Below are positions 1-4,564 of a DNA stretch of 5,695 bases, in pieces. A program made the position numbers and the translations under genes. Numbering within the stretch: position 1 is the stretch's first letter; each line of letters opens with the position of its first letter. Origin of the DNA: Hyphomicrobiales bacterium (GTDB taxonomy: Bacteria; Pseudomonadota; Alphaproteobacteria; Rhizobiales; Aestuariivirgaceae); the NCBI GenBank assembly GCA_023266715.1, contig JAHFPK010000187.1, forward strand, positions 1 to 5,695. Direction: 5' to 3'. The notes beneath the pieces were generated by a model. It worked only from the letters and a program-made list of their open reading frames with translations, had not been told where the DNA came from and ran no database searches.

Positions 1-155
1 TATGGGAATCCCGATCTTGATTCAGTCAAACCGGGATTTGCTCTAGAGCAAATCCCGGCGAAGTTGCATGACTTCGCCGACAAGGATTTGCTCCAACATA
101 TTGATTTGGCGCGATTCCTTTTCGGCAAGGTGATTCCACCTTGCCGGGAAGCGCG
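1..155. repeat. Intergenic cluster of palindromes
   Basis: This gene-free stretch downstream of the free DHC gene holds several inverted repeats in series: GAATC/GATTC arms at 6-10 and 18-22; a perfect 28-bp palindrome at 31-58 centred on CTCTAGAG; a 9-bp stem with a 6-nt loop at 56-79 (CGGCGAAGT/ACTTCGCCG); and a 10-bp stem with a 4-nt loop at 123-146. The unit GGATTTGCTC occurs directly at 34-43 and 84-93 and inverted at 46-55. Such dense symmetry in a short intergenic gap resembles the multicopy palindromic intergenic repeats common in Rhizobiales genomes. That assignment is inference, since only one copy is visible here. The element may continue beyond the left edge of the window. Confidence 0.6.
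31..58. repeat. Perfect 28-bp palindrome
   Basis: The two 14-base halves are exact reverse complements, centred between positions 44 and 45 inside CTCTAGAG. There is no spacer, so it is a true palindrome rather than a stem with a loop. This suits either a cruciform or repeat-element core, or a binding site for a dimeric protein. The central CTAG tetranucleotide is usually rare in proteobacterial DNA. It overlaps the next hairpin (56-79) by three bases. Confidence 0.75.
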
Positions 156-156
156 C
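109..156 (-). terminator. Hairpin after the cytochrome operon
   Basis: On the minus strand a long imperfect stem-loop begins at the last base of the DHC stop codon. Its core is a perfect 10-bp stem (123-132 with 137-146) around a 4-nt loop, and an outer GCGCG/CGCGC pairing (109-113 with 152-156) flanks it. No run of T follows on the minus strand, so it is not a classical intrinsic terminator. It could instead end or stabilise the 3' end of the cytochrome mRNA, or simply be part of the palindrome cluster. Confidence 0.4.
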
Positions 157-605
157 TAGTCGTCTTCAAACATGCCTTTGGTCGCCGCCTGGTGACAGAA
201 CGAACAATTGCCCGCAACGCCGATCTTCTTCATCGTCCTGGGCGAAAAGTTCCCGTGAATGCGGGTGAACATCGGCAGTTCGGTAATGCGCAGCGGTGTC
301 TGGTCCTGTGGCAAACCTCGGATCAGGCCGCGGCCGTCACCCGCAACGTCACCGGCATTGGCCATCAGATAGGCCTTGATGCCATCAACCACAGTTTGCT
401 CAAGCGAAGCATCTTCGCCAAAATGATTGGCCAGGTCAGCGGTAATGGCATCCCACGAGCGTGCCGGCAGGAGCGCCGCGGGATAAACCATGTGACAGGC
501 GCCACACTCCGTTTGGGTGACTTTGTCAGCAACCGGCGCTACCCGATAGGCCAGCGCCGGAAGACTGGTAAACACGGTAAGCAAGGCAGCGAAAACAATG
601 CGCAT
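156..605 (-). CDS. Free diheme cytochrome c (DHC family)
   Basis: A 149-residue periplasmic c-type cytochrome with two haem attachment motifs, CGACH at residues 34-38 and CSFCH at 134-138. Residues 1-19 form a Sec signal peptide with a likely cut after LPALA. His61 (in HFGED) and His117 (in RIHGN) are candidates for the second axial ligands, consistent with the bis-His haems known for DHC of Rhodobacter sphaeroides, where DHC passes electrons to SHP. The start at 605 is preferred over longer upstream starts because it begins exactly at the signal peptide and follows an AGAG-like ribosome site. It lies 11 nt after the SHP-like gene and is last in the operon. It is clearly paralogous to the C-terminal domain of the b561 gene two genes upstream, sharing TECG-CHM, LLP--SW, HFGEDASL and NCS-CHQ. 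Family is firm; the electron-transfer role comes from that homology. Confidence 0.9.
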   Translation of the reverse strand: MRIVFAALLTVFTSLPALAYRVAPVADKVTQTECGACHMVYPAALLPARSWDAITADLANHFGEDASLEQTVVDGIKAYLMANAGDVAGDGRGLIRGLPQDQTPLRITELPMFTRIHGNFSPRTMKKIGVAGNCSFCHQAATKGMFEDD

Positions 606-616
606 GATAATTCTCT

Positions 617-1036
617 TCAAAGACCGCTGAGATAAGTGATAAAGTCGCCTTTTTCCTGCGCGCTGCATGCGCGTCCAAGAACCGTTTTGCAATTTCGCCC
701 GAACCATTTTTCCGTTTTGGCGATATCGGTAAAGCGGCTGGGCGAGGCGGAAACCGCCATCGGCTCGATCGCCTTTCCGGCCCGGGTCATTCCCGCCTTC
801 AAAGGCGAGGCCGTGTGGCACGACGAGCACGATGGCGTGTCGGGGCCACCGGCACTGTTTGACGACTTGTAAAGTTCTGCACCACGCTTCGCCGAAAACC
901 CGGCAAAGGCCGGATCAGCGGCAATAGCTTGTGTCTTATACTGCGCAAGCACCGCATCCTGACCTGCCGCCGCCAGCACCGGCACGGCAAGCCCACCAAT
1001 AAATGCGCCTGTGACAATCCAAGCTTTCAAACTCAT
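617..1036 (-). CDS. shp: SHP-like monoheme cytochrome c (DUF1924)
   Basis: A 139-residue exported cytochrome c with a signal peptide (about residues 1-23, ending LAAAG) and one haem motif, CSSCH at 70-74. The C-terminal pattern WFGRNC...GRAC (residues 111-124) matches the sphaeroides haem protein (SHP) family, in which the Asn of the RNC motif is the sixth haem ligand and leaves when O2 or NO binds. Here that residue is Asn115; Cys116 and Cys124 could form a disulfide. The start at 1036 has a strong AGGAGAAG ribosome site and overlaps the stop of the b561 gene as ATGA (4 bp), indicating translational coupling. Known SHP clusters also contain cytochrome b561 and DHC, as here, so SHP is probably the terminal electron acceptor of this chain. 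Its physiological substrate is unsettled even in studied relatives. Met83 and Met93 are also present near the haem. Confidence 0.88.
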   Translation of the reverse strand: MSLKAWIVTGAFIGGLAVPVLAAAGQDAVLAQYKTQAIAADPAFAGFSAKRGAELYKSSNSAGGPDTPSCSSCHTASPLKAGMTRAGKAIEPMAVSASPSRFTDIAKTEKWFGRNCKTVLGRACSAQEKGDFITYLSGL

Positions 1037-2190
1037 TCTGTCTTCTCCTGTGGAATTGAAATTTCTTGCGGTGCGAACATTCCGCTTGCTGCATCCTGGT
1101 GACAGGCGCTGCAATTCTGTTTGGCGCCAATCGCTTTGCTGGAAAAAACCGCAGGCGCGATATCATTGTGCATGTGCAGCCAGAATCGTGTTGCGGTAAT
1201 TTCCAGGGGTCGCGCCGGATCAACATCGCGCAGGCGGTTGGCTGCCATGCTGTCCCATGACTCGGCACTGTGGCTCACCAGATAGTCCGTTATTTCCTTT
1301 TTTGCCGCCGCATCCAGACTGGCATCCTCGCCAAAATGCTGGCTGAGGCCGGACATGATTGCAGCCCAGCTTTTTACCGGCAGCAAGCTGGGGTGAAAGG
1401 CCATATGGCATGAACCGCATTCGGTTTCCCATGTGGCATTTCTCGGTAACGCGGCAATACCAAAAGGTGAAAGGCTGGTCAGGGCATAGGCACCAGGAAT
1501 GAGCAAAACTGCAAGCAAGGCCGAAACTGAAACCGCAACCCCGGTCCGCGACTGGGCCATCGGTGCCTCATGGGCAAATCCATCGCTCTTCATGCCTGTA
1601 ACCATGGCAGTCGCCAGGTTTTCGCGCGTCCGCCAGGATTCAAAGATCACTCCTGCCAGGTGCCCGCCGACAAGAACCAGAAGAACAACCGCGGCCACAC
1701 TGTGTATCTCGCGGTAATTCATGGCACCGGCAAAGCTCACAAAGGCCTTCAAGGGTCCCTGCTTGAACTGGCCGCCGAGAACGGCCACGCCAGTCAAAAC
1801 GATAGCGTTGATGCTGCCCAGAAGCGCAAAGACCATGAGCGCACCCAATGGATTATGTCCTGCCTCGCGCTGAGCCTTGCCCTCCATCAGGTCCTTGAGA
1901 TGAGTAACCGTGGACCTTGCCGAAAATATAAAACTGCGAAAGCGGCTATAGCGGGTTCCGGTAAATCCCCACACGATGCGCCACAGGACAAGGCAGCCGA
2001 TCACCGTTCCTGCAATGAGATGAATTTGCAGCCAGCTTGCCGGCAGCAGCCATCCGGTAACCGAGGCAACCGCAATGCTTGTAACGAGCAGCCAGTGAAA
2101 GACCCTGACGGGCAAATCCCATACTTTTAAGAACCTTGTTGGCCTCGTATGGATTAGATCAGACTCATATCGCGGCCCAACGACATCCAT
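1033..2190 (-). CDS. Cytochrome b561 fused to diheme cytochrome c domain
   Basis: A 385-residue inner-membrane protein in two parts. Residues about 20-190 are a four-helix Ni/Fe-hydrogenase-type cytochrome b561 domain opening with KVWDLPVRVFHW; helices lie near 30-50, 56-76, 115-137 and 163-184, and His32, His57, His163 and His177 are candidate haem b ligands. A fifth hydrophobic segment (about 217-237) would place the C-terminus in the periplasm. Residues about 250-375 are a DHC domain with haem c motifs CGSCH (258-262) and CSACH (360-364) and likely distal ligands His285 and His341. The protein should carry electrons from the membrane pool to periplasmic cytochromes. In the SHP systems I know of, b561 and DHC are separate proteins, so the fusion is notable. 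The start at 2190 follows a GGTGAAG sequence and is the only Met before helix 1. It is first in the operon and overlaps the SHP-like gene by 4 bp. Confidence 0.9.
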   Translation of the reverse strand: MDVVGPRYESDLIHTRPTRFLKVWDLPVRVFHWLLVTSIAVASVTGWLLPASWLQIHLIAGTVIGCLVLWRIVWGFTGTRYSRFRSFIFSARSTVTHLKDLMEGKAQREAGHNPLGALMVFALLGSINAIVLTGVAVLGGQFKQGPLKAFVSFAGAMNYREIHSVAAVVLLVLVGGHLAGVIFESWRTRENLATAMVTGMKSDGFAHEAPMAQSRTGVAVSVSALLAVLLIPGAYALTSLSPFGIAALPRNATWETECGSCHMAFHPSLLPVKSWAAIMSGLSQHFGEDASLDAAAKKEITDYLVSHSAESWDSMAANRLRDVDPARPLEITATRFWLHMHNDIAPAVFSSKAIGAKQNCSACHQDAASGMFAPQEISIPQEKTE

Positions 2191-2205
2191 AAAAGAATCT
2201 TCACC

Positions 2206-2244
2206 GTCACGAAGTTCATATACTCGCGTGACTTAGGCTGGCAA
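2206..2244 (-). promoter_or_regulatory. Predicted promoter of the cytochrome operon with dyad
   Basis: On the minus strand, TTGCCA (2244-2239, five of six to the -35 consensus) is separated by 16 bp from TATATG (2222-2217, four of six to the -10). This places transcription start near 2210, about 20 nt before the b561 start codon. A perfect 6-bp inverted repeat, GTCACG at 2206-2211 and CGTGAC at 2227-2232 with 15 bp between, brackets the -10 element, as an operator for a repressor or dimeric regulator would. All of this is pattern reading without experimental support. Confidence 0.4.
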
Positions 2245-2308
2245 TCCAGACAAATTTGTGATCAAAACGGCGGCTCGCATTAAACCTTTGTAATGTTCCG
2301 TATGCTGA

Positions 2309-3223
2309 TCAATTCTGCCTGGCTGTGCCGCCAGAAATATCAACCCGCTCCGCCGCAGGCAGATGTGTGGCGCCGGGCTGTTCCGGCCAATGCTTGTAGG
2401 TCTGCACCGCGCCCGAAATCCGCACCTCCGCAATCAAATCGAGATCAACTTCCGCATAAACCCATTGCGGCTTGTTCATTTCGCCCAGCGCCAGCACACC
2501 GCCCGGCGGAAAGCCCACATCCGATGGCGCAAAGATTCCAGCCATGCCACAATTCTGTGGACATGCCGCGCTCCACGGCGATGCGCCAACCACCGGCGCA
2601 TGCACCGTATAAACCTGATTCTCCAAAGCCCGCGCCACGGCCCCGGTGCGCACCCGCCAGTAACCCCATTCGGTTTCGGTGTTTGACGGCGCCAGAATAA
2701 TTTCAGCCCCCGCTTCCGCCAACGCCCGCGACAGCAGCGGAAACTCAATGTCATAACAAATCAGCAAGCCGATGCGCGCAACGCCGACGTCAAATACCGT
2801 AAGCCTCTTGCCCGACGCAATTTTCCACGGATCCCGCTCCCACGGCGTCGGCATGATCTTGTCGTAAGTTCCTCTGATCCCAGTTGGCCCAAAGATATGC
2901 GCCACGTTCATCGTGCTGGGAGGTTTCCGCTGCGGGCCGGAACCCGCAACAATCGTCACCCCATGCTTTGCCGCAAGCCCGCTATGTACCCGGTCAAGCT
3001 CCGGCACCAGTGCCGACACCGCATCAAACGACGCCTGCACATCGCCCGCCTTGCCGCCGATACTTGCAAGTTCCATTGATCCATATTCGGGAAACACGAG
3101 AAGCTTGGTCCCCGCCGCAACCGCCTCCTCAACCCAATGCGTGATCTTCGCCTCGTAGGCGCGCAGGTCTTTCAGTTCATCGAGGGGATATTGCGCGGCG
3201 GCGATCTTAATTTTTCGCGTCAT
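2309..3223 (-). CDS. Nitrilase-superfamily carbon-nitrogen hydrolase
   Basis: A 304-residue cytoplasmic enzyme of the C-N hydrolase (nitrilase) superfamily, which hydrolyses amides or nitriles through a Glu-Lys-Cys triad. The triad is visible: Glu46 in VFPE, Lys122 in YDKIMP, and Cys156 in ICYDIEFP; Glu129 in the following WERDPW may be the additional conserved Glu. Length is normal for a single-domain member. The look of the middle section suggests the Rim1-like group, but the substrate cannot be assigned. Three in-frame ATGs lie at 3235, 3229 and 3223; the last is chosen because a GGATG stretch precedes it at suitable distance and the first beta strand follows at once, but the longer forms are possible. 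It overlaps the end of the upstream membrane-protein gene by 17 bp, so the two are probably co-transcribed. A 118-bp gap separates it from the cytochrome operon downstream, with no clear terminator. Confidence 0.88.
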   Translation of the reverse strand: MTRKIKIAAAQYPLDELKDLRAYEAKITHWVEEAVAAGTKLLVFPEYGSMELASIGGKAGDVQASFDAVSALVPELDRVHSGLAAKHGVTIVAGSGPQRKPPSTMNVAHIFGPTGIRGTYDKIMPTPWERDPWKIASGKRLTVFDVGVARIGLLICYDIEFPLLSRALAEAGAEIILAPSNTETEWGYWRVRTGAVARALENQVYTVHAPVVGASPWSAACPQNCGMAGIFAPSDVGFPPGGVLALGEMNKPQWVYAEVDLDLIAEVRISGAVQTYKHWPEQPGATHLPAAERVDISGGTARQN

Positions 3224-3575
3224 CGTCATCCACATGAAAACTATGCAGGATGCGGTGAAACACCGGTGCCAGAATAAGGCCCGCCACGCCGAAGATCAGC
3301 AGTCCGCAAAATATCGCATAGATCCCGGCGAATATTTTTCCCCCATCCGTGTGCAAAGGCGTGAGCGGCCCCATGCCGGAGAGGATCATCGCCGCATTGG
3401 CAAAGGCATCGATAAATCCCATGGACTCGAAGCCCATGTAGCCTGACATGCCGATGGCCAGCGCCACAACGATAGTGCCCAGTGCCCAATAGGAGTTTTG
3501 CAGAATACGGAATGAAAAACGCTCAGGCGATGCCAGCGGCTGGTCGCGGCGTTCAAAGTGGAAAAGTTGCTTCAT
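3207..3575 (-). CDS. Small two-helix, ion-channel-like membrane protein
   Basis: A 122-residue inner-membrane protein with two transmembrane helices (about residues 29-47 and 82-104). Between them is a short hydrophobic segment at about 55-66 followed by SGMGPLTPLHTDGGK. The helix, re-entrant segment, helix order recalls the pore module of two-helix potassium channels, but no TxGYG selectivity filter is present, so potassium conduction should not be assumed. The tail ends in a charged HVDDDD stretch. Similar proteins are usually annotated as hypothetical or channel-like; I recognise the type but not a function. An AAGGGG ribosome site five bases upstream selects the second of two adjacent ATGs. 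It is the first gene leftward from the divergent region with the FNR/FixK-type site, and its 3' end overlaps the nitrilase-family gene. Confidence 0.75.
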   Translation of the reverse strand: MKQLFHFERRDQPLASPERFSFRILQNSYWALGTIVVALAIGMSGYMGFESMGFIDAFANAAMILSGMGPLTPLHTDGGKIFAGIYAIFCGLLIFGVAGLILAPVFHRILHSFHVDDDDAKN

Positions 3576-3580
3576 CATGG

Positions 3581-3586
3581 CCCCTT
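3581..3586 (-). promoter_or_regulatory. Ribosome binding site deciding the membrane-protein start
   Basis: AAGGGG on the minus strand sits five bases before the ATG at 3575 but only two before the ATG at 3578. The second Met is therefore the better start. Confidence 0.55.
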
Positions 3587-3613
3587 GATGAAAGTTTGGC
3601 CCTGCTTCAACCA

Positions 3614-3634
3614 CAGATCAAGCCCCTTGATCTG
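3614..3634. repeat. Inverted repeat overlapping the FNR/FixK-type site
   Basis: Two perfect 9-bp arms, CAGATCAAG (3614-3622) and CTTGATCTG (3626-3634), flank a 3-bp spacer. The right arm contains the left half of the FNR/FixK-type box, so each strand shows one TTGATCTG half-site pointing away from the centre. Only the plus-strand one is completed to a full box. It may provide a second regulator contact for the leftward gene, or an alternative hairpin. Confidence 0.6.
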
Positions 3635-3640
3635 GCGCAA
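3627..3640 (+). promoter_or_regulatory. FNR/FixK-type operator (anaerobox)
   Basis: TTGATCTGGCGCAA fits the FixK/FNR-family pattern TTG(A/C)-N6-(T/G)CAA exactly. Its centre at 3633.5 lies about 60 bp before the host-attachment gene start. With the usual -41.5 spacing for activation, transcription would begin near 3675, just ahead of the ribosome site at 3683. The same site is about 58 bp from the leftward membrane-protein start, so it could serve both directions. It predicts induction at low oxygen. The sequence match is clear; the function is inferred. Confidence 0.6.
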
Positions 3641-3682
3641 TGCGCGTGGCTGACTGGCATGCTCAACTGGTGCCGGTCAATT

Positions 3683-3687
3683 GGAGG
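3683..3687 (+). promoter_or_regulatory. Ribosome binding site deciding the host-attachment gene start
   Basis: A perfect GGAGG core lies five bases before the ATG at 3693. It excludes the in-frame TTG at 3681, which would place this motif inside the coding region. Confidence 0.75.
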
Positions 3688-3692
3688 TATCT

Positions 3693-4157
3693 ATGAAAAG
3701 ACTGTCGAACAAGGTCCGCATTCTCGTTGCAGACGGCGCCCATGCATTGGTGCTGAGCAACGAGGGAGACGCCGCGTCCCCCAACCTCAAGCTGGTCCGC
3801 GCCTATGAACAGGATAATCCCGCCACCCGCGACCAAGGCGTGGACAAGCCCACGCGAACCAACGACAGCTTCGGCCGCCGCTCATCCATAGAAACCACGG
3901 ATTGGCACCGGGTCGCCGAAGACCAGTTCATGCAACGCATTGCAGGCGACATGGCGAAAGATTTGGCCCGCGGCGATTTCGAAGCTTTCGTGCTCGTCGC
4001 ACCTCCCATTGCCCTTGGCGAATTCCGCAAGGCCGCGAGCGGTGCCCTGGCAAAGGCCACAATCCTTGAGATCGACAAGGACCTGACCAGGCACCCCGTT
4101 AGCGAGATCGAAAAGATAATCGTCAAGGCACTGGACAAAGTGAACTTTAAGAGCTGA
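3693..4157 (+). CDS. Host attachment family protein (baeRF-like)
   Basis: A 154-residue soluble protein of the family annotated as 'protein required for attachment to host cells' (Host_attach), which has also been grouped with bacterial relatives of archaeo-eukaryotic release factors (baeRF family 12). Diagnostic stretches are the N-terminal strand VRILVADGAHALVL (about residues 9-22) and the later VLVAPPIALGEFRKA (about 100-114). It has no signal peptide or membrane helix, so a direct surface adhesin role is unlikely despite the family name. A ribosome-linked or stress role is a plausible alternative that this sequence cannot prove. A GGAGG site fixes the start. The FNR/FixK-type box upstream suggests low-oxygen expression. 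Its last 11 bp overlap the convergent HlyU-family gene. Confidence 0.85.
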   Translation: MKRLSNKVRILVADGAHALVLSNEGDAASPNLKLVRAYEQDNPATRDQGVDKPTRTNDSFGRRSSIETTDWHRVAEDQFMQRIAGDMAKDLARGDFEAFVLVAPPIALGEFRKAASGALAKATILEIDKDLTRHPVSEIEKIIVKALDKVNFKS

Positions 4158-4443
4158 TCGGCTTGGCGAACAGGCGCTCGCCCTGCTCGTCGATGATCTG
4201 CCGCCCCTTGACCAGCGCAATCTCGGCCGCCTCGTCAAGCGAGGTGAAGCGGTCGGCGCGGATGTATCTGTGCTCCCAGCGCACGCCATCAATCTCCTTA
4301 GAGATCACGCCCGCCAGCTGAAACTGCCCGCCTTCCTTGTAAGGCCTGGCTTCAATCGTAAACCCCTTGTGCTCGGCGGTCTTGACCACCGCATCGGATT
4401 TCGCGGCCCCGCCCCCGCCAAACAGCTTCTTGAAAAATGACAT
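4147..4443 (-). CDS. HlyU-family small protein
   Basis: A 98-residue soluble protein starting MSFFKKLFGGGG, followed by a compact domain (about residues 24-95) with GFTIEARPYKEGGQ, RWEHRYIRAD and DEAAEIALVKGRQIID. This pattern matches the small alphaproteobacterial family carried in databases as HlyU. That name comes from a Vibrio haemolysin activator which is an ArsR-type winged-helix protein; I see no such helix-turn-helix here, so a regulatory role should be treated with caution. The start at 4443 is chosen over longer upstream starts because it opens the typical N-terminus and a GAGAGGG ribosome site precedes it. A TACAAT hexamer on the minus strand (4463-4468) could be its -10 box. It converges on the host-attachment gene with an 11-bp overlap and is divergent from the MBL hydrolase gene. 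Confidence 0.8.
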   Translation of the reverse strand: MSFFKKLFGGGGAAKSDAVVKTAEHKGFTIEARPYKEGGQFQLAGVISKEIDGVRWEHRYIRADRFTSLDEAAEIALVKGRQIIDEQGERLFAKPISS

Positions 4444-4564
4444 GAAAGAAAGCCCTCTCGATATTGTAACGCCGACCCTACAGCTTTTCCGGGGCCCGGT
4501 CATCCGAATGACACATTTAATCGTAACCCTGATTGTTCCAATATTCAAATTGAGGAGGCTTGCC
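4444..4564. promoter_or_regulatory. Divergent intergenic region, HlyU-family and MBL genes
   Basis: This 121-bp gap must contain the promoters for both flanking genes. Visible elements are TACAAT on the minus strand (4463-4468), a CCGGG/CCCGG dyad at 4489-4499, and a GTCAT/ATGAC dyad with 4-bp spacer at 4499-4512. A GAGGAGG ribosome site for the plus-strand gene lies at 4552-4558. I could not identify a convincing -35/-10 pair for the plus strand or a recognisable regulator site. Confidence 0.3.

Noticed and set aside
141..635. A 164-codon plus-strand ORF opposite the free DHC gene.
   Set aside because: It is antisense to a gene with haem motifs and a signal peptide, and its translation has the Arg-rich look of a shadow frame.
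156..830. A longer 224-residue version of the free DHC starting at 830.
   Set aside because: The extra N-terminus lies inside the SHP-like gene in another frame, and the signal peptide and ribosome site fit a start at 605.
2251..2264. An ATCAA half-site next to AAATT in the b561 upstream region, considered as a second FNR/FixK box.
   Set aside because: Only one half matches the consensus; the other half lacks the TTG core.
2233..2280. A 15-codon minus-strand ORF (begins MRAAVLIT) just upstream of the b561 gene, with an AAAGG stretch before its ATG, considered as a leader peptide.
   Set aside because: The predicted promoter of the cytochrome operon overlaps its 3' end, so the main transcript would not contain it. 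It has no attenuator hairpins or codon bias typical of a leader, and is short enough to arise by chance.
2319..2334. A CTGGC/GCCAG hairpin near the 3' end of the hydrolase gene, considered as a terminator.
   Set aside because: It lies inside the coding region, has only five base pairs and is not followed by a T run.
3681..3692. A TTG start for the host-attachment gene four codons upstream.
   Set aside because: It would put the GGAGG ribosome site inside the gene; the ATG at 3693 is correctly spaced from it.
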